From positions 1 through 64,000 of the forward strand of contig JANLYQ010000014.1 of NCBI GenBank assembly GCA_031365725.1: DNA of 64,000 bases, in the 5' to 3' direction. Position 1 is the stretch's first letter. Every line of letters begins with the position of its first letter. Both the position numbers and the translations under genes were made by a program. Under the pieces are notes generated by a model. That model did no database searches and was not told the origin of the DNA. It saw only the letters and a program-made list of their open reading frames with translations. Source of the stretch: JANLYQ01 sp031365725. Lineage in GTDB: Bacteria; Actinomycetota; Actinomycetes; JACCUZ01. This document shows, one piece after another, positions 40,942 through 49,036 of this stretch.

Positions 40942-42143
40942 GTGCGCACCCCGTTGCCCAGCACGTTCCATACGTCCGCAACCGGCTTGTCGGTGACGAT
41001 GCCGCGGTAGTCAGGATGCGGTGTCGCGACGATGAGCAGGTCCGACTCGGCGAGCACCTGCTCCAGCGGCACCAGGTCGGGATCGGTGGTGACGTAGGGG
41101 TCGGTCATCAGTACCCGTGCCGCCTTGAAGGACAGGATCCGTTTGAGCTTGTAGGCCAGGCTGGACCTGGTGTCGTCAGAGCCGGCCTTGAAGGCGGCGC
41201 CCAGGATGCCGACCGTCGCGGTGGACAGGTCGTGCTGGTCGCCCAGCCTGCTCACGACGTACAGCGGGAGTCCCTCGTTGACCAGCATCGCGGCGTGCCC
41301 GAGCTGGAAGTTGTTGTCGTTGAACGCCGCCAGCTGCATCGTGTCCTTGAACAGGCACGGGCCGGCGGCGAAACCGGCAGCGGGCATGTCGGCGGCCCGC
41401 GGATAGTCCTGCGCGAGCCCGACCCGGATCTTCTCGAAGTCCAGACCGCGGCTGTTGGCCAGCATGTAGAACTGGTTCACAGCCGCAAACTTGATGTAGC
41501 GCCAGGTGTTGGTGAAGAGCTTGGCGAGCTCGGCCTCCTCGGCAGCCATCTCCACGATCTGGTCGGTGAGCCGACCGAAGAGCGCACCGGCCCGGTCCCG
41601 GGTCGCCTGGTCGGCGCCGGACACGATCTGCGGCAGCTCGAAGAGCTCCGTCATCGCTTTGCCCTCAGCGATCCGCTCGGGGCAGAACGACACGTCGACC
41701 TTGAGGCCGCGGTCGGCGAGCATCCGCTCGACCAGGCTCGTCACGCCGGGGAAGACTGTGCTGCGCAGGACCACCAGCTGGCCGTCGCGGAAGAACTGCG
41801 CGCACGCCTCGAGGGCACGAGGAACGGCCTTGGGGTCCGGGTTGAGGTGCTCGTCGACGGGAGTGCCGATGACCACTACGACGTTCTCGGCCAGCCCGAC
41901 GACCGAGGGGTCGGTCGAGGCGCGCAGGGCGCCCGAGGTCACCGCGTTGCGCAGCTTGTCGGCAGCGCCGGGCTCGTCGAAGGGCAGCTCGCCGGCGTTG
42001 ACCTTGGCCACTGTTGCTTCGGCCACGTCGTAGACCAGCACCGAGGCTCCACGGTCGGCGAAGGCGATCGCCAACGGCAGCCCGACGTGCCCGCAGCCGC
42101 CGACCACGACCACGTCGTGGGTGAACGCCGTTGCAGGCTCCAT
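40938..42143 (-). CDS. UDP-glucose/UDP-N-acetylmannosamine-type sugar dehydrogenase
   Basis: A 401-residue nucleotide-sugar dehydrogenase that oxidises a sugar C6 to a uronate. It has VVVGGCGHVGLPLAIAFADRG, NVVVVIGTPVDEHLNPD, LRSTVFPGVTSLVERML, ELAKLFTNTWRYIKFAAVNQ and the catalytic cysteine in GFAAGPCLFKDT. Relatives are WecC-like UDP-ManNAc dehydrogenases and UDP-glucose dehydrogenases. The ATG at 42143 opens the four-gene overlapping group that runs to 39125. The glycan is likely acidic, but its structure cannot be inferred. Confidence 0.87.
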   Translation of the reverse strand: MEPATAFTHDVVVVGGCGHVGLPLAIAFADRGASVLVYDVAEATVAKVNAGELPFDEPGAADKLRNAVTSGALRASTDPSVVGLAENVVVVIGTPVDEHLNPDPKAVPRALEACAQFFRDGQLVVLRSTVFPGVTSLVERMLADRGLKVDVSFCPERIAEGKAMTELFELPQIVSGADQATRDRAGALFGRLTDQIVEMAAEEAELAKLFTNTWRYIKFAAVNQFYMLANSRGLDFEKIRVGLAQDYPRAADMPAAGFAAGPCLFKDTMQLAAFNDNNFQLGHAAMLVNEGLPLYVVSRLGDQHDLSTATVGILGAAFKAGSDDTRSSLAYKLKRILSFKAARVLMTDPYVTTDPDLVPLEQVLAESDLLIVATPHPDYRGIVTDKPVADVWNVLGNGVRT

Positions 42144-42226
42144 GGGCCCCTCTGGGTGCAGGTGTCGGTGGCTCGGGGTCGTTTGCGGCGGGGTGTCTCA
42201 GCACGCCGGTCCAGCGGAAAACGACC

Positions 42227-43888
42227 CTAACAGTGACGGCCGGGCGTGACTGACGTCCGCAGGGCGCGAGTGGGGCTGATGGTGATGCCGTCACTGCGGG
42301 CACGTGCCACAGCCGTGGGCGACAGGAACGCCCGCAGCCTGCCGATGTAGCCGGGCTTGTGGACCGTCGCCAGCCAGGCATCCGTCCGCCGGGCGATGGC
42401 GGCATGCCAGTTGTTGAGCAGGATCACCTCGGGCGTGGTCGCGAGGATGCGCCCCTGCCAGCCGGCATAGCCCCCCGGGGTGCGCGCGACCTGCCAGTCG
42501 GCCACGCCCGAGTTGAGATAGACGTAGCGGCTCGGGTTGCGGCGCTCGGTCAGCACCAGGGGCGCGGGATCACCGAGGGAGTAGACGACCCCGCCACCGG
42601 CAAGGCGTTGCAGGTCGCAGGCGTCGGAACGTTGTGCGACCAAGCCCCCGTCGGCTGCCTTGTCGTGGCTGAACCACCGCATGGACAACCCGGTCAACGC
42701 CAGTACGGCGATCAGCGCGCCGGCAGTGGCCGCGGTGCGCAGGGCAGGCTGCCGGAGGACGGCGATCACCCCGGCCGCCGTGCCACCCAGGCCAAGCGCG
42801 GCGTAGACCAGCAGCGGGTAGAGGTCCGGGATGCCCTGGAAGTCAGTGGCGGAGAAGGCAGCGAGCCCCGCCAACGAGGTCGTTACCACCACGACCAGAG
42901 GCGACACCAGCCGGGCCCGCAGGTCTCCTTGTCCAGCCGCGAGGTGCACGAGGAGAAGCACCGCCAGCAAGGCGACGCCCAGCAGGAACAGCCAGCCGCT
43001 CTGCCCGTATCCGACCCTGATCACGTCGAGGATGTGGTGCAGCCGGCCGACCAGTGTCTCCTTGCCGCGTTTGACCCCGGTGAAGGGAAAGGCGAACACC
43101 GACTCGATCAGCTTGCCGAGCGTGCCGGTGACGACGAAGTAGAGGGTGGCGAGGCTCAGCGGGATCGCCGCGCCGATGACGACCCGGGTGACGGCCGCGC
43201 GCCGCGTCATAGCCTCGATGCGGCCTGCGGTCCTGACTCGCTCGCTGCGGTCGGCGCTGTCGACCCGAGCCGGTCCGTCCGGTGCCAGAACAGCGGCCAG
43301 CAACGCGACGGCGACATAGATGGCTAGCGGCTGCCAGACCAGGAACGCCAGCGAACCGAGGACCGCCGACCAGAACCACTGTCGTCGTACAGCAAGAGAC
43401 ATGGACAGCACACCGAACAGCAGACCCGGCGTCTTCGCGTCGGGACCCGCGAGAGCGTCCATGGCGAAACCGCGGAAGCAGGCGAAGACGGTCGCGCCGA
43501 CCAGGGCGCCGATGGTGGAGCGCCAGAGCCGCAGCCCCAGCTGGTAGACGGCCAGCACGGTCAGGCAGGAGATGACGAAGAACACGAGCCGCATGGCGTG
43601 CACGTCGTTGACGCCGAACACCTTGCCGATCGCAGCCGAGGCACCGGTGATGAAGGTCGCCAGCGGTGGCTTGGGGTCGAAGATGCTGGCGTAGGGCGCC
43701 ACGCCGTGAGTCAGCTGCTGCCCGGCGTAGACGTAGATCGCCTCGTCGCGCTTGAGGGTGTCGTCGATGCTGTAGCGGGTGAACACCGCCACCGAGATCG
43801 CCAGCGACGCGACACCGCCCGCGGCGACCGACAGCGGCCCGGGCGCCGCGACGTCGGAGCCGTGACGCCGGGGCATCAGGGGTGGCAC
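42227..43888 (-). CDS. Multi-spanning membrane glycosyltransferase (GT39/PMT-like)
   Basis: A 553-residue protein with about 11-12 membrane helices. The first loop has the acidic motif LKRDEAIYVYAGQQLTHGVAPYASIFDPKPP, which matches the DE-containing loop 1 of C-type glycosyltransferases in the PMT/ArnT group that use polyprenyl-phosphate sugars. The C-terminal 150 residues are a soluble domain. The GTG at 43888 or the ATG at 43876 could be the start. The gene lies 84 bases upstream of the sugar dehydrogenase and points the same way, consistent with a small surface-glycan cluster. Confidence 0.78.
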   Translation of the reverse strand: MPPLMPRRHGSDVAAPGPLSVAAGGVASLAISVAVFTRYSIDDTLKRDEAIYVYAGQQLTHGVAPYASIFDPKPPLATFITGASAAIGKVFGVNDVHAMRLVFFVISCLTVLAVYQLGLRLWRSTIGALVGATVFACFRGFAMDALAGPDAKTPGLLFGVLSMSLAVRRQWFWSAVLGSLAFLVWQPLAIYVAVALLAAVLAPDGPARVDSADRSERVRTAGRIEAMTRRAAVTRVVIGAAIPLSLATLYFVVTGTLGKLIESVFAFPFTGVKRGKETLVGRLHHILDVIRVGYGQSGWLFLLGVALLAVLLLVHLAAGQGDLRARLVSPLVVVVTTSLAGLAAFSATDFQGIPDLYPLLVYAALGLGGTAAGVIAVLRQPALRTAATAGALIAVLALTGLSMRWFSHDKAADGGLVAQRSDACDLQRLAGGGVVYSLGDPAPLVLTERRNPSRYVYLNSGVADWQVARTPGGYAGWQGRILATTPEVILLNNWHAAIARRTDAWLATVHKPGYIGRLRAFLSPTAVARARSDGITISPTRALRTSVTPGRHC

Positions 43889-43959
43889 ACGGTGTCGACG
43901 TCGTGGGCATGCAGCCCGAGATGATCCAGCATGCTGGCGAGGCTAGCGCGGCGCGGCAG

Positions 43960-44646
43960 TCACCGGGCTGCGGCGACCAGCGCCTCGAACAGCCGCAGGT
44001 CCTCGCTCATCTCCGGGTGCCAGAGCACCCCGACGGCGAACCGTTTGGTCGGGTCCTCGACCGCCTCCGGTGTGTCGTCGTCGGCCCACGCGGTGACCGT
44101 CAGCGTGCCCGCATCGGCCAGCCCCTGGTGGTGGTACGACGGCACCGTCAGGGTGTCGCCGACGATGTCGTGCAGCCGGGACCCGGACGCCACCGACACC
44201 TCGTGCTGGCCGTAGACCCCCGCCTCCGGCCGATGCCGTTCGTGGCCCACGGTCTCCGGCAGGTGCTGCACCAGCGACCCGCCCGCGACCACCGACATCA
44301 GCTGCATGCCCCGGCAGATGCCTAGCACCGGGGTGCCCCGCTCGAGCGCGGCCCGCAGCAGCGGGATCTCGGCGGAGTCCCGCGCCTCCCGCACCCCGAG
44401 GGTCTCCGGGTGTGGCTCCTCGCCGTAGAGCAGCGGCGAGAGGTCCGCGCCGCCGGCGAAGACGACCCCGTCGAGCCGGCCGAGCAGGTCGGGGTCGCTG
44501 TTAGCGGTGGGCGGCAGCAGGACGGCGATCGCCCCCGCGGCCTCGACCTGTGGAACGTAGCGGAAAGGCAGCAGCGCGGCCGGGGCGTCCCAGACCCCCC
44601 ACCGCGCCTGCTCGACGTACGTCGTGATGCCGATGACCGGGCGCAT
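43960..44646 (-). CDS. Gamma-glutamyl-gamma-aminobutyrate hydrolase-like class I glutamine amidotransferase (PuuD type)
   Basis: A 228-residue class I amidotransferase-fold hydrolase that should cleave the gamma-glutamyl bond of a glutamylated amine product. It has the nucleophile C111 in GICRGMQ, then H210 and E212 in WHPE, and the PuuD hallmark DGVVFAGGADLSPLLYG. The ATG at 44646 is convincing. It completes the ligase/aldehyde dehydrogenase set at 28.7-31.5 kb, but it lies 12.5 kb away, separated by unrelated glycan genes. It is divergent from moeZ by about 88 bases. Confidence 0.85.
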   Translation of the reverse strand: MRPVIGITTYVEQARWGVWDAPAALLPFRYVPQVEAAGAIAVLLPPTANSDPDLLGRLDGVVFAGGADLSPLLYGEEPHPETLGVREARDSAEIPLLRAALERGTPVLGICRGMQLMSVVAGGSLVQHLPETVGHERHRPEAGVYGQHEVSVASGSRLHDIVGDTLTVPSYHHQGLADAGTLTVTAWADDDTPEAVEDPTKRFAVGVLWHPEMSEDLRLFEALVAAAR

Positions 44647-44734
44647 GGGTCCACATGCTGACAGGTGGGGAATCCCCCAGGCGCCCGCCACGCTTCACTT
44701 GGGGTCAGCCACCCCACTGCTGGAGGCAGAACCC

Positions 44735-45949
44735 GTGTCAGCCGTTCCATCGTCTTTGGCCCCGCTCGTCGAGCCTGCCGCCGAGCTCACCGTCGAAGAG
44801 GTACGCCGCTATTCGCGGCACCTGATCATCCCCGACGTCGGCATGACGGGACAGAAACGGCTGAAGAACGCCAAGGTCCTCGTCGTCGGTGCCGGTGGTC
44901 TCGGCTCGCCCGCGCTGCTCTACCTTGCCGCGGCCGGTGTCGGCACCCTTGGCATCGTGGACTTCGACGTGGTCGACGAGTCCAACCTGCAGCGCCAGAT
45001 CATCCACGGCCAGTCCGACATCGGGAAGCCGAAGGCCGTCAGCGCCAAGGAGTCGGTGCAGGAGGCCAACCCGTTCGTCACGGTGGTCCTGCACGAGGAG
45101 CGACTGGACTCCACCAACGTGTTCGACATCTTCGAGCCTTACGACCTCATCGTCGACGGCACCGACAACTTCGCCACGCGCTACCTCGTCAACGACGCAG
45201 CCGTGCTGCTCGGCAAGCCCTACGTGTGGGGCTCGATCTACCGCTTCGACGGCCAGGCCTCCGTGTTCTGGCCGACGGCCTACGACAACACCGCCCCGTG
45301 CTACCGCTGCCTCTATCCCGAGCCCCCGCCCCCCGGCATGGTCCCGTCCTGCGCCGAGGGCGGTGTGCTCGGCGTGCTCTGCGCGAGCATCGGGTCGATC
45401 CAGGTCAACGAGGCGATCAAGCTGATCGTCGGCATCGGTGACCCCTTGGTCGGCCGGCTGATGGTCTACGACGCCCTCGAGATGGCCTACCGCACGGTCA
45501 GGATCCGCAAGGACCCCGAGTGCCCGGTGTGTGGCAAGAACGCCACGATCACCCGCGAGACCGGACTCATCGACTACGACGCGTTCTGCGGCACCATCAG
45601 CGACGAGGCCGCCGAGGCAGCCAAGGGCTCGACGATCTCGGTCAAGGACCTCAAGGCGATGATGGACCGCGGCGACGACTTCTACCTCGTGGACGTGCGG
45701 GAGCCGAACGAGTTCGAGATCGTCTCCATCCCCGGTGCGACGCTGATCCCCAAGGGCCGCATCCTGTCCGGCGAGGCGTTGTCCGAGCTGCCCCAGGACA
45801 GGCCGGTCGTCTTGCACTGCAAGAGCGGCGCCCGGTCCGCCGAGGCGCTCGCGGTGATCAAGGGCGCCGGATTTGCTGACGCCGTGCACGTCGGCGGTGG
45901 GGTCGTCGCGTGGGTCAACCAGATCGACCCGTCGCTGCCCACGTACTGA
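44735..45949 (+). CDS. moeZ: Adenylyltransferase/sulfurtransferase MoeZ
   Basis: A 404-residue fusion of a ThiF/MoeB-type E1-like domain and a C-terminal rhodanese domain, which activates small sulfur-carrier proteins and transfers sulfur in molybdenum cofactor, thiamine or cysteine biosynthesis. It has GAGGLGSPALLYLAAAGVG (P-loop at residues 52-57), the adenylating aspartate region DFDVVDESNLQRQ, zinc cysteines CYRC and CPVC, and the rhodanese active-site loop HCKSGARS. The GTG at 44735 has GGAGG eight bases upstream. It marks the return to the conserved backbone order after the amine/glycan block. Confidence 0.93.
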   Translation: MSAVPSSLAPLVEPAAELTVEEVRRYSRHLIIPDVGMTGQKRLKNAKVLVVGAGGLGSPALLYLAAAGVGTLGIVDFDVVDESNLQRQIIHGQSDIGKPKAVSAKESVQEANPFVTVVLHEERLDSTNVFDIFEPYDLIVDGTDNFATRYLVNDAAVLLGKPYVWGSIYRFDGQASVFWPTAYDNTAPCYRCLYPEPPPPGMVPSCAEGGVLGVLCASIGSIQVNEAIKLIVGIGDPLVGRLMVYDALEMAYRTVRIRKDPECPVCGKNATITRETGLIDYDAFCGTISDEAAEAAKGSTISVKDLKAMMDRGDDFYLVDVREPNEFEIVSIPGATLIPKGRILSGEALSELPQDRPVVLHCKSGARSAEALAVIKGAGFADAVHVGGGVVAWVNQIDPSLPTY

Positions 45950-45996
45950 GGTCGACGCCACTCAACCCGGACGGCGGTCGGGCTAGCCTCCGGAGC

Positions 45997-46302
45997 GTGA
46001 CCCCCCGTCGCACGACGTACGACGAGGACGTGCTCGCCGTGGTGGCCCTGATCCCGCTTGGTCGGGTCATGTCGTACGGCGATGTGGCGGAGTACCTCGG
46101 GGCGGGCGGCCCCCGGCAGGTCGGCCAGGTCATGTCCCGGGGGACCGGTGACCTCCCGTGGTGGCGGGTGCTGCACGCCGACGGCAGCCCGCCGCAGGGG
46201 CTGGAAGCCGCGTGCCACCAGCGCTGGCGGGACGAGTCCACACCGCTGCGACCTGACGGTCGCCGGGTCGACATGCGACTGGCGCGCTGGGACGGCCGCT
46301 GA
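45997..46302 (+). CDS. Alkyltransferase-like protein (ATL), MGMT family without catalytic cysteine
   Basis: A 101-residue DNA-binding protein of the MGMT C-terminal fold. It has PLGRVMSYGDVAEYLG (helix-turn-helix) and GQVMSRGTGDLP, followed by PWWRVLHADGS at residues 54-58. In active O6-alkylguanine transferases the same place reads PCHRV; here W55 replaces the catalytic Cys and W56 the His. This is the hallmark of ATL proteins, which bind alkylated guanine and route it to nucleotide excision repair. The GTG at 45997 has CGGAG close upstream. It lies in a DNA-repair-rich stretch with AdnAB, NudC and UvrD2. Confidence 0.86.
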   Translation: MTPRRTTYDEDVLAVVALIPLGRVMSYGDVAEYLGAGGPRQVGQVMSRGTGDLPWWRVLHADGSPPQGLEAACHQRWRDESTPLRPDGRRVDMRLARWDGR

Positions 46303-46336
46303 CAGCGTCGTCCACCCGAGGGGTACGGTCGCCCGC

Positions 46337-47638
46337 ATGCCACGAGCAAGCGTCACGCCCCTGACGACGTACGCCGTCGAGCGCGCCACCCTGCGCAACG
46401 GCCTGCGCGTCGTCATCGCCCCGGACCGGTCGGCCCCCGTCGTCGCAGTCGCCGTCTACTACGACGTGGGCATCCGGTCCGAGCCCGAGGGCCGCACCGG
46501 GTTCGCCCACCTCTTCGAGCACCTGATGTTCCAGGGGTCGGCGTCGCTGTCGAAGATGGAGCACGTCAAGTACGTGCAGTCCTCCGGCGGCACCCTCAAC
46601 GGCTCGACCCGTCTGGACTACACCAACTACTACGAGGCGCTGCCCAGCCACGCCCTGGAACGCGCACTGTTCCTCGAGGCCGACCGCATGCGCTCACCGG
46701 CCGTGACCGAGGAGAACCTCGCCAACCAGATCGCGGTGGTGAAGGAAGAAATCAGGGTCAACGTCCTGAACCAGCCCTACGGCGGTTTCCCCTGGCTGAG
46801 CCTTCCACCGGTGCTGTTCGAGACCTTCCCCAACGCGCACAACGGCTACGGCGGCTTCGAGGACCTCGAGAGCGCGACTGTCGGCGACGCCAGCGACTTC
46901 TTCGACCGCTACTACGCCCCCGGCAATGCCGTGCTCGCGATCGGCGGCGACCTGGATGTCGACGGCACGATGGCGTTGGTGCACAAGCACTTCGGTGACG
47001 TCCCGCGTCGCGCGGTGCCGCCGCGGCCGGACTTCGACGAAGCCGCTCCGACCTCGGAGCGACGGGCCGAGCAGGTCGACCTGCTGGCCCCCGCGCCCGC
47101 AGTCGCGCTCGGCTGGCGGGTGCCCGACCCGGCCGACCTCGATGCCTACCTGCCCTACGTCGTGCTGACGTCCGTGCTGGCCACCGGCGACGCGTCCCGG
47201 TTGCGCCGACGGCTCGTGCAGGACGACCGGGTGGCCACCGACGTCGGTGCCCACATCGCCTTCATGGAGGACGCGTTCGACGTGCGCAACCCGACGGCGC
47301 TGCTCATCGAGGCGCACCACCCCGGCGACATCGGCACCGACACCGTGGTGACCGCGGTCGACGAGGAGCTCGACCGGGTGGCGAGTGCAGGTGTGCCCGC
47401 GGATGAGCTCGAGCGGGTCAGCGCCCGGCTGCTGTCTGCCCTGCTGCAGGGCCAGGACCACGTCCTCGGTCGCACCCTTGCGATGGCGTCCTTCGAGCAG
47501 CAGCGTGGTCGTGCCGAGCTGGTCGGCGAGCTGCCGGCACTGCTCGGTGCGGTGACCTCCGAGCAGGTGGCTGCCGCGGCCGCCGCTCTGCAACCCGGGG
47601 CCCGGGCCAGGCTCGACCTCGTGGCAGGTGCCAAGTGA
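46337..47638 (+). CDS. M16 family zinc metallopeptidase (active subunit)
   Basis: A 433-residue insulinase-type peptidase. The inverted zinc site HxxEH is intact as H58-L-F-E61-H62 in GFAHLFEHLMFQGS, with the distant metal-binding glutamate likely in NQIAVVKEEIRVNVLNQPYGG. The C-terminal M16 domain follows. Bacterial members usually work as heterodimers of one active and one inactive subunit; the next gene supplies the latter. The ATG at 46337 is clear. The stop overlaps the next start by four bases (GTGA). Substrates are unknown. Confidence 0.88.
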   Translation: MPRASVTPLTTYAVERATLRNGLRVVIAPDRSAPVVAVAVYYDVGIRSEPEGRTGFAHLFEHLMFQGSASLSKMEHVKYVQSSGGTLNGSTRLDYTNYYEALPSHALERALFLEADRMRSPAVTEENLANQIAVVKEEIRVNVLNQPYGGFPWLSLPPVLFETFPNAHNGYGGFEDLESATVGDASDFFDRYYAPGNAVLAIGGDLDVDGTMALVHKHFGDVPRRAVPPRPDFDEAAPTSERRAEQVDLLAPAPAVALGWRVPDPADLDAYLPYVVLTSVLATGDASRLRRRLVQDDRVATDVGAHIAFMEDAFDVRNPTALLIEAHHPGDIGTDTVVTAVDEELDRVASAGVPADELERVSARLLSALLQGQDHVLGRTLAMASFEQQRGRAELVGELPALLGAVTSEQVAAAAAALQPGARARLDLVAGAK

Positions 47639-48975
47639 GTCCCCGCAAAGCGTTCGCGCCCCGCCCGGTGCCGGCGCTGGGTCGGCCGCGCAGGGCCAAG
47701 TTGCCCACGGTCGCCGAGCGGGTGCTGCCGTCCGGGCTGCGGGTCGTAGCCGTGCGCCGTCCGAGCGTGCCGGTCGTGCACGTGCGACTGCGCATTCCCA
47801 CCGCCGTACGGCGTGATGCTGACCTGGCCCGCGCCGCACTGATGGAACGCACGATGCTGCTCGGCACCGCCCAGCACTCTCAGGGGCAGCTGGCCGAGGC
47901 CCTGCAAGGGATCGGTGGCTCACTGCGGGTCAGTGGCGACGCCGACAAGCTGGTGGTCTCCGGCGAGTCGCTGCGCGGTGACCTGGCCCGCTTGCTCGGT
48001 CTGCTCGCCGACGTCCTGACCGGCGCCACCTACCCCAAGCATCCTGTCGAGGGGGAGACGGCACGCCTGGGCGAACAGCTGACGCGCGCGCTCTCGCAGC
48101 CGGGTGTCGTTGCCGACGAGGCCTGGCTGCATCAGGTCTTCGGTGCCCACCCTTACGGTCGCGAGCACCCGACCGCCGAGGAGGTGCACGCGGTTGCGCC
48201 GGCCTCGCTGCGTACGGCGCACCGACGCCGGGTCGTCCCTGACGGCAGCCTGCTGGTCCTGGTCGGAGACCTGACTCCGGCGCGCGCGTTGGACCAGGTG
48301 GCCTCGGCTCTGGGGGAGTGGGACGCCGCCGGTGGCGCCACGCGAGTGCCGTCGGTGCCGGCCGTGGTCGCGGGGCCGTTGCTGCTGGTGGACCGGCCCG
48401 GCGCGGTCCAGTCCAACCTGCGGGTCGGTGGCCCGGCACTGGGCCGCAGCCACCCGTCGTACGCCGCCGCCGAGATCGCGAACGCGTTGTTCGGCGGCTA
48501 CTTCTCCTCACGGCTGGTGATGAACATCCGCGAGGACAAGGGCTACACCTACAGCCCGCGCAGCGCTCTGCGGCACTCGTCGGCGACCTCGGTGCTCTTG
48601 ACCTCGGCCGACGTGGCCACCGAGGTCACGGCCCCGGCGATGGTCGAGGTGGCCTACGAGCTGGGCCGCATGGTCAGCCTGCCGCCGACCGAGGAGGAGG
48701 TTGCTGCCACGGCTCAGTACCTCGTGGGCAGCCTTGCGCTGTCCACCGCCACGCAGGCCGGCCTGGCCGGCACCCTGGCTGTGCTGCTGGCCGAGGGGCT
48801 GGACGTGTCGTGGCTTCGCGAGCACCCGGCGGCTCTGCTGGCGGTCACCCCCTCCGAGGTGCACCAGGTGGCTCAGACGCTGCTGGCTCCGGCCGCCAGG
48901 ATCAGCACCGTCGTCGGCGACGCCACCCGCATCGAGGCGTCGCTCGGGGTGCTGTCCGAGGTCGTCCGCGCCTGA
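47635..48975 (+). CDS. M16 family peptidase-like subunit without zinc site
   Basis: A 446-residue M16 fold protein. The position of the HxxEH motif reads ALMERTMLLG, so the zinc ligands are lost, but the C-terminal half keeps the Arg/Tyr-type substrate-binding region NIREDKGYTYSPRSALR seen in bacterial M16B partner subunits. It therefore probably pairs with the active peptidase encoded just upstream. The start overlaps that gene (GTGA), supporting a fixed ratio. Confidence 0.85.
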   Translation: MSPRKAFAPRPVPALGRPRRAKLPTVAERVLPSGLRVVAVRRPSVPVVHVRLRIPTAVRRDADLARAALMERTMLLGTAQHSQGQLAEALQGIGGSLRVSGDADKLVVSGESLRGDLARLLGLLADVLTGATYPKHPVEGETARLGEQLTRALSQPGVVADEAWLHQVFGAHPYGREHPTAEEVHAVAPASLRTAHRRRVVPDGSLLVLVGDLTPARALDQVASALGEWDAAGGATRVPSVPAVVAGPLLLVDRPGAVQSNLRVGGPALGRSHPSYAAAEIANALFGGYFSSRLVMNIREDKGYTYSPRSALRHSSATSVLLTSADVATEVTAPAMVEVAYELGRMVSLPPTEEEVAATAQYLVGSLALSTATQAGLAGTLAVLLAEGLDVSWLREHPAALLAVTPSEVHQVAQTLLAPAARISTVVGDATRIEASLGVLSEVVRA

Positions 48976-49036
48976 GGCGGTGGTGGTCCCTCCTGGACAT
49001 CGCGGTTGTGTCCGGAGGCCGTGGTGGGATGCCGGA

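Noticed and set aside
27869..44646. Prophage or integrative element
   Set aside because: No integrase, transposase, phage structural gene or terminal direct repeat was seen at either border.
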